From the NCBI GenBank assembly GCA_030460725.1, contig JAKECL010000117.1, forward strand, positions 1 to 6,518: DNA of 6,518 nt, in the 5' to 3' direction. Below, piece by piece: positions 1 to 5,113 of the stretch. This DNA comes from Propionibacterium sp. (lineage in GTDB: Bacteria; Actinomycetota; Actinomycetes; Actinomycetales; Actinomycetaceae). Numbering within the stretch: position 1 is the first letter of the stretch; each line of letters opens with the position of its first letter. The position numbers and the translations under genes were made by a program. Under the pieces are notes generated by a model that searched no databases, was not told the origin of the DNA, and worked only from the letters and a program-made list of their open reading frames with translations.

Positions 1-1
1 G

Positions 2-628
2 GCGGTCACGCTCCTTGCCGCGCAGGTGGGGGACGATGCAGAAGGGGCAGGTGTGGTTGCAGCCCACCGAGATCGACACCCAGGCGGCGTAGGCGCGCTC
101 GCGGTGGGGGGGAAGCGTGGAGGGGAAGACCTTCAGGGACTCCTCGATCTCCACCGCGGCCTCGCGGTTGTGCTCGGCGCGGCGGAGCAGGGCGGGGAGG
201 ACATCGATGTTGTGCGTGCCGAAGACGGCGTCGACCCAGGGGGCACGCTCCACGATCCCGTCGCGCATCTGCTGGGCGAGGCAGCCGCCCACCGCGATCT
301 GCATACCGGGGCGCTCGCGCTTCACCGCTGCCAGCTGTCCGAGGTTCCCGAAGAGCTTGTTGGCGGCGTTCTCGCGCACCGAGCAGGTGTTGATGACCAG
401 GACGTCGGCCCCCTGGTCACCGGCATCGGTGGCGCGCGCCGCAGCATCAGGAACGAGAGCGACGGGGAGGAGCCCCTGGGACTCCAGGAGTCCCGCCATG
501 CGCTCGGAGTCGTGCTCATTCATCTGGCAGCCCAGCGTCCGCACGGCATAGGTGCGGGGAAGGTCGGCCGAATCCTGCGCGGAAGTCCCCGCAACGGGTG
601 TGGAGGAAGGTGCACTCGTGTCGCTCAC
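2..628 (-). CDS. miaB: tRNA-2-methylthio-N6-dimethylallyladenosine synthase MiaB, 5' part (runs off left edge)
   Basis: This radical-SAM methylthiotransferase adds the 2-methylthio group to i6A37 of tRNAs reading UNN codons, in the cytoplasm. The 209 visible residues cover the N-terminal UPF0004 domain and the start of the radical-SAM domain. The three cysteines of the auxiliary 4Fe-4S cluster are present: Cys34 in TLGCQMNEHDS, Cys82 in NTCSVRENA and Cys116 in GGCLAQQ. The SAM-cluster CxxxCxxC motif GCNHTCPFC (Cys190, 194, 197) follows near the edge. The C-terminal TRAM domain lies outside the window. I chose the GTG at 628 because it precedes conserved sequence by about 25 residues and has a TAGACT -10-like hexamer 7 nt upstream; there is no good Shine-Dalgarno, so it is probably leaderless. 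The spacer around residues 54-75 (rich in Ala and Asp) looks a little longer than in mycobacterial MiaB. Family identity is certain; the exact start is inferred. Confidence 0.95.
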   Translation of the reverse strand, partial: MSDTSAPSSTPVAGTSAQDSADLPRTYAVRTLGCQMNEHDSERMAGLLESQGLLPVALVPDAAARATDAGDQGADVLVINTCSVRENAANKLFGNLGQLAAVKRERPGMQIAVGGCLAQQMRDGIVERAPWVDAVFGTHNIDVLPALLRRAEHNREAAVEIEESLKVFPSTLPPHRERAYAAWVSISVGCNHTCPFCIVPHLRGKERDR

Positions 629-635
629 CCCCGGA

Positions 636-641
636 AGTCTA
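636..641 (-). promoter_or_regulatory. -10 element of a leaderless miaB promoter
   Basis: TAGACT (TANNNT) ends 7 nt before the GTG start of miaB, so transcription would begin at or next to the start codon. No convincing -35 hexamer is visible. It suggests miaB has its own promoter and is not only read through from cinA. Confidence 0.45.
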
Positions 642-683
642 GTCGTGGGGCGGATGGGAAGCCGCGTGAAGGGGACTCGGGCG

Positions 684-707
684 GCGTGGCCTCCACCTCA
701 GCCACGC
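684..707 (-). terminator. Hairpin between cinA and miaB
   Basis: A perfect 7-bp stem (GCGTGGC/GCCACGC) with a 10-nt loop begins 11 nt after the cinA stop and ends well before the miaB start. There is no U-tract, which is common for high-GC actinobacterial terminators but makes the call uncertain; it could also be a processing or transcript-stabilising structure. Confidence 0.35.
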
Positions 708-717
708 GAGGAGTGGT

Positions 718-1203
718 TCACTCCCCCGGTGCCCCTCCGGCGAGGACCTCACCCAACAGGTCCAACGCTGCCTCGACCGTGGCCTCGCGCACCTGCGAGC
801 GGGTCCCGTGGATGTGGAGCTCGCGGTGGGTGAGACCTCCGGGATGCCTGCAGCCAATGTGGACCGTGCCCGCTGGGTGGCCATCGGCGGGTCCCGGGCC
901 TGCGACACCGGTGGTGGACAGGGCGATGTCCGCCCCCATGAGGGTGGCGACGCCGGAGGCCATCTGGAGCGCGACCTCTCGGTCGACCGGTCCCGTGCGC
1001 GCCAGACGTGCGGGGTCCACCCCCAGGACCTTGGCCTTGAGGTCGCTCGCATAGGTGCACACGCCGCCCAGCACCGTCTCCGAGGCTCCGGGGACATCGA
1101 CGAGGCGGGCGCACAGTGCCCCACCCGTGAGGGACTCGGCTGTCGCGATGAGGTGGTGGCGCGCAATCAATGTGTGGATGAGTTCGGTGGGGTCAAGAGC
1201 CAT
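718..1203 (-). CDS. cinA: CinA C-terminal-domain protein (nicotinamide-nucleotide amidohydrolase, PncC-like)
   Basis: This 161-residue protein is the stand-alone CinA C-terminal domain, which in characterised members deamidates nicotinamide mononucleotide to nicotinic acid mononucleotide for NAD recycling. The family motifs are in order: AESLTGG at residues 22-28, the TTGVAGP loop at 97-103, GTVHIG at 112-117, and the closing segment TRSQVREATVEAALDLLG at about 134-151. The N-terminal molybdopterin-binding-like (COG1058) domain of full-length CinA is absent, as is usual for actinobacterial homologues. The ATG at 1203 has no obvious Shine-Dalgarno but has TAGGCT 6 nt upstream, so a leaderless transcript is likely. 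In many actinobacteria this gene sits between pgsA and clgR; here it follows recX. A role in recombination or competence is not shown by the sequence. Confidence 0.92.
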   Translation of the reverse strand: MALDPTELIHTLIARHHLIATAESLTGGALCARLVDVPGASETVLGGVCTYASDLKAKVLGVDPARLARTGPVDREVALQMASGVATLMGADIALSTTGVAGPGPADGHPAGTVHIGCRHPGGLTHRELHIHGTRSQVREATVEAALDLLGEVLAGGAPGE

Positions 1204-1209
1204 ACAGGC

Positions 1210-1215
1210 AGCCTA
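1210..1215 (-). promoter_or_regulatory. -10 element of a leaderless cinA promoter
   Basis: TAGGCT (TANNNT) is followed by exactly 6 nt and then the ATG of cinA, the spacing expected if the transcript starts at the A of ATG. No clear -35 is seen. Confidence 0.45.
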
Positions 1216-1239
1216 GATCCGCCCCAGGATGTGCGGGAC

Positions 1240-1312
1240 CGGCACCACCTCGACGTGCCGATGACCAGTGATGTGACAGTGCCCGCGTCTCCCCCGCCGT
1301 CCCCGCAGGGGG
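1240..1312 (-). other. recX-cinA intergenic region with two small inverted repeats
   Basis: Directly after the recX stop, CCCCC and GGGGG arms (1308-1312 with 1291-1295; alternatively a tighter CCCC-GCA-GGGG at 1301-1311) could form a G/C hairpin. Further downstream in the transcript a 6-bp stem CGGCAC/GTGCCG with a 9-nt loop occupies 1240-1260. Neither has a U-tract. They may end the recA-recX transcript before the separate cinA promoter, but this is weak evidence. Confidence 0.25.
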
Positions 1313-1903
1313 CTACTCCTCACGGGCGGACAATGCCTCAGTCACCACCGTGGAGCACACACCCGGGGAGTACCCCTTGCGGGCGAGTATGGAGGTGAGT
1401 CTGCGGAAGGCTTGGTCCCGGTCCACACCCGCGACCGAACGCAGCCTGTGGGCCACGAGTTCGCGGGCACGGGAGAGTTCGTCCTCACGGTCCACCTGGG
1501 ACATGGCCTCCTCGACGACCGCAGACGACAGACCGTGTCGACGCAGGTCCTGCACCAGTGCCTGTCCCGTTCGCCCCGAGGTGGAGAAGCGGTCACGCAC
1601 CAGGGCTGCCGCGAAGGCGCGGTCATCGACCAGTCCGACGGCCTCCAGCCGGTCGAGGACCTCGGAGGCGATCTCCGGGGAGAACCCACGCTCGGTGATT
1701 GCCCGTTCCAGCTCGCCCCGCGCGCACGCGCGCGCATCGAGTTTGCGCAGCGCCACCTCCCGCGCCCCCTCGATCGCCTCGGTCCCGGTCAGGGCGGCAT
1801 TGCGTTCCCGCCGTCGGGCGAGCCTCTGGGCCGGCGACATGCGGGACCGGGAGGGTTCCTCCCCGAGCTCCGGATGCTCCTCCGGATCCGAGTAGCGCAC
1901 CAT
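1313..1903 (-). CDS. recX: Recombination regulatory protein RecX
   Basis: RecX binds RecA and RecA-DNA filaments and limits filament growth and ATPase/strand-exchange activity. This 196-residue protein has a charged, Arg-rich N-terminal extension (residues 1-45) followed by the helical RecX repeats. The hallmark GLVDDRAFA lies at 90-98, followed by RTGQALVQDLRRHGLS at 111-126 and a third repeat, ARKGYSPGVCSTVV, near the C terminus. The ATG at 1903 is preceded by a GGGAG-type ribosome site in the tract just upstream. The gene starts 50 nt after the recA stop with no convincing terminator between them. Co-transcription with recA under the same SOS promoter is therefore likely, as in mycobacteria and other actinobacteria. 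Length and motif order are normal for the family. Confidence 0.95.
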   Translation of the reverse strand: MVRYSDPEEHPELGEEPSRSRMSPAQRLARRRERNAALTGTEAIEGAREVALRKLDARACARGELERAITERGFSPEIASEVLDRLEAVGLVDDRAFAAALVRDRFSTSGRTGQALVQDLRRHGLSSAVVEEAMSQVDREDELSRARELVAHRLRSVAGVDRDQAFRRLTSILARKGYSPGVCSTVVTEALSAREE

Positions 1904-1953
1904 CCCTGCTCTCCCTCAGTCCTTGCTCACCTCTGCCAGACCTCCGACGACGC

Positions 1954-3063
1954 TCAGAAGCCGGCGTCCTCGGAAGGGTCCACCGCTGCTGCGGCAACCC
2001 GTGCGGCTCCGTTGGAGGCTTCCTCCGGCGCCTCCTCCTCAGGCGGGACGCCGATTCCCAGCGCGCTGAGGATACGCCCCTCGATCTCGTCGGCGAGCTC
2101 CGGGTTGTCGACCAGGAACTGGCGGACATTCTCCTTGCCCTGACCCAGTTGGTCGTCCCCGTAGGTGAACCAGGAGCCGGACTTGCGGATGATGCCGTTG
2201 TCCACGCCCATGTCAATGATCGAGCCCTCGCGTGAGATGCCCTTGCCGTAGACGATGTCGAACTCCGCCTGCTTGAAGGGGGGAGCCATCTTGTTCTTCA
2301 CGACCTTCGCACGGGTGCGGTTGCCCACGGGCACGCCGCCTTCCTTGAGGGTCTCGATGCGTCGCACGTCGATGCGCACGGAGGCGTAGAACTTCAGCGC
2401 CTTTCCGCCGGTCGTGGTTTCCGGCGAACCGAAGAACACCCCGATCTTCTCGCGCAGCTGGTTGATGAAGATGGCGGTGGTACCCGTCGCCGACAGCGCA
2501 CCGGTGATCTTGCGCAGGGCCTGGCTCATGAGCCGCGCCTGGAGACCGACGTGGGAATCACCCATCTCCCCCTCGATCTCCGCCTTGGGGACCAGTGCCG
2601 CGACGGAGTCGATGACAATGATGTCGATTCCGCCGGAGCGGATCAGCATGTCCATGATCTCCAACGCCTGTTCACCGGTGTCGGGCTGGGAGACGAGGAG
2701 GGAGTCGGTGTCGACCCCCAGAGCCCGGGCATAGACCGGGTCCAGCGCGTGCTCGGCATCGATGAAGGCAGCATTGCCACCCGCTTTCTGCGCATTGGCC
2801 ACAGCGTGCAGGGCGACCGTGGTCTTGCCGGAGGACTCCGGGCCGTAGACCTCCACGACACGCCCCCGCGGGAGACCACCGATGCCCAGTGCCACGTCGA
2901 GCGCGAGCGAACCGGTGGGGATGACCTGCACCGGGGGGCGGGTGTCGTCGCCCAGACGCATGACGGACCCCTTGCCGAACTGCTTGTCGATCTGCGACAG
3001 TGCAAGTTCCAGGGCCTTGTTGCGATCATTCGCGGCGCCCTTGCGCGTCGTGTCCTTCGCCAT
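1954..3063 (-). CDS. recA: RecA recombinase
   Basis: RecA is the DNA-dependent ATPase that forms filaments on single-stranded DNA, catalyses homologous strand exchange and triggers LexA self-cleavage in the SOS response. At 369 residues it is full length and intein-free, unlike M. tuberculosis RecA. Visible features are Walker A GPESSGKT at 74-81, Walker B (IDIIVIDS) around 146-153, loop L1 near EGEMGDSHVG at 164-173, and loop L2 INQLREKIGVFFGSPETTTG at 200-219. The C-terminal tail is acidic and Ala-rich. A Phe (210) takes the place of the Met seen in E. coli and mycobacterial L2 (GVMFG). The ATG at 3063 has an AGGAGG ribosome site 5 nt upstream (3074-3069). A LexA box lies 180 bp upstream. 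recX follows in the same transcript. Confidence 0.99.
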   Translation of the reverse strand: MAKDTTRKGAANDRNKALELALSQIDKQFGKGSVMRLGDDTRPPVQVIPTGSLALDVALGIGGLPRGRVVEVYGPESSGKTTVALHAVANAQKAGGNAAFIDAEHALDPVYARALGVDTDSLLVSQPDTGEQALEIMDMLIRSGGIDIIVIDSVAALVPKAEIEGEMGDSHVGLQARLMSQALRKITGALSATGTTAIFINQLREKIGVFFGSPETTTGGKALKFYASVRIDVRRIETLKEGGVPVGNRTRAKVVKNKMAPPFKQAEFDIVYGKGISREGSIIDMGVDNGIIRKSGSWFTYGDDQLGQGKENVRQFLVDNPELADEIEGRILSALGIGVPPEEEAPEEASNGAARVAAAAVDPSEDAGF

Positions 3064-3068
3064 GATGT

Positions 3069-3074
3069 CCTCCT
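3069..3074 (-). promoter_or_regulatory. recA ribosome binding site
   Basis: A perfect AGGAGG lies 5 nt before the recA ATG, the strongest translation signal among the start sites in this window apart from the one of the TetR gene. A 5-bp all-GC hairpin (3082-3096) sits 7 nt upstream of it. Confidence 0.8.
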
Positions 3075-3081
3075 CGGTGCA

Positions 3082-3096
3082 GGGCCTCTCCGGCCC
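3082..3096 (-). other. G/C hairpin in the recA leader
   Basis: GGGCC and GGCCC arms with a 5-nt loop form a compact hairpin in the recA 5' leader, ending 7 nt before the Shine-Dalgarno. It could affect ribosome access or transcript stability. In high-GC DNA such short stems also occur by chance. Confidence 0.25.
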
Positions 3097-3234
3097 GGTG
3101 TTCTCGGCTGGTCCTTGATCAGGAGCGCCCCTCTCCGGGGGTCCTGGATGACGGTATGCCCGACCATCGGCATCTGGGAGCCGGGTTCCGATGTCCTGTG
3201 GACTCCGGCTGCTCCCTGTCGCATCTGTGGACCG

Positions 3235-3240
3235 AGGATA
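3235..3240 (-). promoter_or_regulatory. recA promoter -10 element
   Basis: TATCCT (TANNNT) lies only 2 bp downstream of the LexA box, so LexA would occupy the -10/-35 spacer. Transcription would start near 3228, giving a leader of about 165 nt before the recA ATG. No clear TTGACA-like -35 is visible. Confidence 0.5.
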
Positions 3241-3242
3241 TG

Positions 3243-3258
3243 TGGAACAGGTGTTCGA
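3243..3258 (-). promoter_or_regulatory. LexA binding site (SOS box) of recA
   Basis: On the minus strand the site reads TCGAACACCTGTTCCA. It contains the perfect GAAC-N4-GTTC core and differs at one outer position from the actinobacterial LexA consensus TCGAACRNRTGTTCGA. It is upstream of recA and next to a -10 element, so LexA repression and DNA-damage induction of recA-recX are very likely. Confidence 0.85.
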
Positions 3259-3331
3259 TGCACGCTGACACGCCGGGGTCAGCTCGGTCCTGTCGGATCA
3301 CCATCCCCCGCATCCATGGAGATGCCCCTGC

Positions 3332-3343
3332 ACCTGCACAGGT
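3332..3343. other. 12-bp palindrome after the TetR gene
   Basis: ACCTG-CA-CAGGT lies 4 nt beyond the TetR-gene stop. The loop is too tight for a good terminator unless the inner pairs open, and no U-tract follows. It is the only structured element I see that could separate the hydrolase/TetR transcript from the recA promoter. Confidence 0.2.
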
Positions 3344-3346
3344 CCC

Positions 3347-3907
3347 TCAGGACCACTCCCCCAGCACCAGGTCCAGGGAGTCGATCACGCGCTCGAATGT
3401 GGTGTCCAGATCCCGGGCCAGCCGGAACCCACCATGGGTCTCCAGGTCGACGAAGCCGTGGACGGTGGAGCGCACCATACGGATCGCATCGACCAGGTCA
3501 TCCCCGGTCAAGGAGTAGGCGCACAGGGCGGAGGCGATCACGGAGACCAGCTCCTCCGTCGCGGCGGAAGCGACGGGATCCTCAGGGTCGGGCGCCACCT
3601 GCAGGGCCGCGTAGCGCCCGGGGTGACGTGCGGCCCAGGAGCGCAGCGTCGTGCACACAGCGACGAGGGCGGGCCGACCCGACAGGCCGGAACTGGCACG
3701 CGAGAGCTCCACGGAGAGCTCCCCCGCCGCCAGGCGTGCGAGTGCACCGCGGAGGTCGCGAACATCCTCGACGTGTCGGTACACACCCTGGGGCGCGATC
3801 CCGAGCTCACGTCCGAGACGCGTGATCGTCACCTCACTCAGGCCGATGCGGTCGGCGAGACCCCCCGCGCGTCGCACGACCTCATCCCTGTTGAGACGCT
3901 CAGCCAC
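3347..3907 (-). CDS. TetR/AcrR-family transcriptional regulator (WHG-type C-terminal domain)
   Basis: This 186-residue DNA-binding repressor has an N-terminal TetR helix-turn-helix: helix 2 around SEVTITRLGRELG (24-36) and recognition helix APQGVYRHVEDV (38-49). Its C-terminal ligand domain ends in the TetR_C_33/WHG signature, RSTVHGFVDLETHGGF at 146-161, followed by a helix with DLDTTFERVIDSL. I start it at the GTG at 3907 because a perfect AGGAGG (3922-3917) sits 9 nt upstream; the GTG at 3916 would abut that ribosome site with no spacing. It overlaps the 3' end of the hydrolase gene by 8 nt, so the two are translationally coupled in one operon. By context it most likely represses its own operon through the palindromic site at 4731-4755. 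The inducer is unknown. Confidence 0.88.
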   Translation of the reverse strand: MAERLNRDEVVRRAGGLADRIGLSEVTITRLGRELGIAPQGVYRHVEDVRDLRGALARLAAGELSVELSRASSGLSGRPALVAVCTTLRSWAARHPGRYAALQVAPDPEDPVASAATEELVSVIASALCAYSLTGDDLVDAIRMVRSTVHGFVDLETHGGFRLARDLDTTFERVIDSLDLVLGEWS

Positions 3908-4730
3908 GCTGGTCACCCTCCTGCCGGGAGGACTCCAGGAATGGGAGGACTGCGCCCAGGACCACGTCCGGTTCCTCCCCCATGGGATAGTGGCCTGCTC
4001 CTGGGACCATCACGACGTCTCCGCCCAGGGCACCGGCGACCCATCGCGCCTCAGCCCCCGGGTCGGGGAAGTCCGGATCTCGACTACCCATGACGACCAG
4101 CGTGGGAGCGTGCACACCGGGGAGAGCCTCCTCGGCGGGGGCGTGGGAGGTGCCTGTCGTCCTGCGGAAGGCCCGCCATCTGTCGGGGTCGTCCAGCAGG
4201 GAGAGGCTGCGCTCCACGTGCTCCTGATGGTCGGCTGGAACACACTGCCCGAAGAGGGAGGGATAGTAGCGTCTCCACACCGACCGTCCCCACGGCCCGG
4301 CCAGGGCGAGAACCAGTCCCAAGCGGGTGACCGTCCTCGTCAACGCCGATCCGCGGTCACGGACGAAGGGCCCGATCAGCACCAGGTGCGAGACCAGCCC
4401 GGGTGCCCGGAAGGCCGCGAGGACCGCGGCAGCCGCACCCATGGAACTGCCGACAAGAGCGGCTCTGTCCGCCCCGATCCCCTCCAGGACGGCCAGTGCA
4501 TCCCCGGCCGCAGCGAGGTCGTCGTAGGAGTCGAAGGTGGTGCTGCTGGCGCCGTGGCCGCGCAGGTCCATGGAGGCGACACGGAAACCAGCCGCGACGA
4601 GTCCGGGAACGAGGTGGCGGAAGGCGGCGTGGGTCTCGCCCATCCCGGGCACGCAGAGGACCAGTGGCCCCTCGCCCCTGATCTCGACATGGATCGTTCC
4701 GGCCTCGCGGGGAATCTCGACGGCAATCAT
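3900..4730 (-). CDS. Alpha/beta-fold hydrolase
   Basis: This 276-residue soluble protein of the alpha/beta-hydrolase superfamily has an intact catalytic triad. The nucleophile is Ser96 in the elbow GSSMG (94-98), the acid is probably Asp218 in MGSRDPDF, and the base is His247 in PGAGHYP. The oxyanion-side loop reads VPGMGETHAAF (28-38) and the strand-4 motif is DLRGHGAS (55-62). A lid/cap region spans about 120-200. No signal peptide is seen, so it is cytoplasmic. The substrate cannot be read from sequence; esterase, epoxide hydrolase-like or lactonase roles are all possible. The ATG at 4730 directly abuts an inverted repeat and lacks a Shine-Dalgarno, so a leaderless transcript is likely. 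Its stop overlaps the TetR gene, implying that the regulator senses the hydrolase substrate or product. Confidence 0.9.
   Translation of the reverse strand: MIAVEIPREAGTIHVEIRGEGPLVLCVPGMGETHAAFRHLVPGLVAAGFRVASMDLRGHGASSTTFDSYDDLAAAGDALAVLEGIGADRAALVGSSMGAAAAVLAAFRAPGLVSHLVLIGPFVRDRGSALTRTVTRLGLVLALAGPWGRSVWRRYYPSLFGQCVPADHQEHVERSLSLLDDPDRWRAFRRTTGTSHAPAEEALPGVHAPTLVVMGSRDPDFPDPGAEARWVAGALGGDVVMVPGAGHYPMGEEPDVVLGAVLPFLESSRQEGDQRG
3917..3922 (-). promoter_or_regulatory. Ribosome binding site deciding the TetR-gene start
   Basis: A perfect AGGAGG inside the hydrolase 3' end has 9 nt to the GTG at 3907 but 0 nt to the upstream in-frame GTG at 3916. This favours the shorter protein. Confidence 0.6.
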
Positions 4731-4755
4731 GTTACGTAGCGTAACTGATTGTTAC
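4731..4755 (-). promoter_or_regulatory. Candidate TetR operator: three half-sites at 10-bp spacing
   Basis: GTTACG-TAG-CGTAAC (4731-4745) is a perfect 6+6 bp inverted repeat immediately before the hydrolase ATG. A further GTTAC at 4751-4755 makes a second inverted repeat with the GTAAC at 4741-4745 (5-nt spacer). The half-sites therefore start at 4731, 4741 and 4751, one helical turn apart, and cover the predicted -10. This is typical of self-regulated TetR operons, and the TetR gene is the second gene of the operon. Confidence 0.75.
4738..4743 (-). promoter_or_regulatory. -10 element of the leaderless hydrolase/TetR promoter
   Basis: TACGCT (TANNNT) ends 7 nt before the hydrolase ATG and lies inside the palindrome. 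A TTGTGA at 4764-4759 could be the -35, with a short 15-bp spacer. Operator binding would block RNA polymerase. Confidence 0.5.
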
Positions 4756-4782
4756 TGCTCACAACGGGTGGATGTACCAGGA

Positions 4783-4836
4783 GCCTCCGACACCGCTCTC
4801 GCCTCCGCGCAGGGGCGCGCCTCCGACATCAGACGA
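4783..4836. repeat. Three GCCTCCG repeats with exact 18-bp period
   Basis: GCCTCCG occurs at 4783, 4801 and 4819. The first and third copies extend to the 10-mer GCCTCCGACA. They lie in the short non-coding stretch between DUF3046 and the hydrolase promoter. They could be binding sites on one DNA face or degenerate tandem duplication; function unknown. Confidence 0.4.
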
Positions 4837-4847
4837 AGCGCGCTTCG
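4834..4847 (-). terminator. 14-bp perfect palindrome after DUF3046
   Basis: CGAAGCGCGCTTCG is a perfect palindrome 21 nt after the DUF3046 stop. As RNA it gives a 5-bp stem with a CGCG loop and no U-tract. It may end the clgR-DUF3046 transcript before the hydrolase promoter, or be a protein-binding site. Confidence 0.3.
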
Positions 4848-4868
4848 GTGGGGAGAGGGGGGTGGCGG

Positions 4869-5108
4869 TCAGCGCGCGTTGCGACGACGATCCTTCTTCG
4901 GATCGCGGCGGTGGACCCAACGGGCTTCGTCACCCTTGCCGGTCTCGGTCACGAGGGCCTCCCACACCGCATCGGGATCCTGACCCGCGGCCAAGGCCTC
5001 GGACGCCGTGGCTCCGATGGCAGGTAGGTACAGGTCCACGACGAGGGAACGCCCCAGAGCCGGTCCGTAGACCGTCTCCAGGGCGTGCCAGAACTCGGAG
5101 AGCTTCAC
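4869..5108 (-). CDS. DUF3046 family protein
   Basis: This small protein of 79 residues belongs to DUF3046, an actinobacteria-specific family usually encoded near recA and of unknown function. The family hallmark is at the very N terminus: (M)KLSEFWHALETVYG, followed by ARS/GRS-type sequence (ALGRSLVVDLYLPAIG) and ASEALAAGQDPDAVWEAL. The C-terminal 20 residues are strongly basic (RRDPKKDRRRNAR), which could contact nucleic acid or acidic protein surfaces; that is inference. I chose the GTG at 5108 because the family begins at this point. Longer in-frame starts up to 5219 would run through the clgR gene. The gene begins 5 nt after the clgR stop, so the two form an operon and are probably translationally coupled; only a weak purine-rich ribosome site is present. 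Confidence 0.88.
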   Translation of the reverse strand: MKLSEFWHALETVYGPALGRSLVVDLYLPAIGATASEALAAGQDPDAVWEALVTETGKGDEARWVHRRDPKKDRRRNAR

Positions 5109-5113
5109 CCCGC

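Noticed and set aside
26..1054. Long plus-strand open frame of 342 codons
   Set aside because: It runs antisense across miaB, the intergenic region and cinA, has a low-complexity Gly/Arg/Pro-rich translation, no family motifs, and is a by-product of high GC content.
3249..3271. Possible PafBC-type (RecA-NDp) promoter GTGTCAGCG upstream of recA
   Set aside because: Two mismatches to TTGTCRGTG, and the hexamer 8 nt downstream is ACACCT, not TANNNT; the TATCCT element is 22 nt away. The match is too poor to call.
2551..3825. Plus-strand open frame of 424 codons antisense to recA and the TetR gene
   Set aside because: It crosses the recA promoter and LexA box and encodes an Arg/Pro-rich sequence without recognisable motifs; the minus-strand genes explain the region.
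3908..3916. GTG at 3916 as the start of the TetR gene
   Set aside because: The perfect AGGAGG would directly abut this codon; the GTG at 3907 has a 9-nt spacing and loses only three residues.
3651..4739. Plus-strand open frame of 362 codons antisense to the hydrolase
   Set aside because: Shadow of the hydrolase and TetR genes; no domain motif, and the true genes have intact catalytic and DNA-binding motifs.
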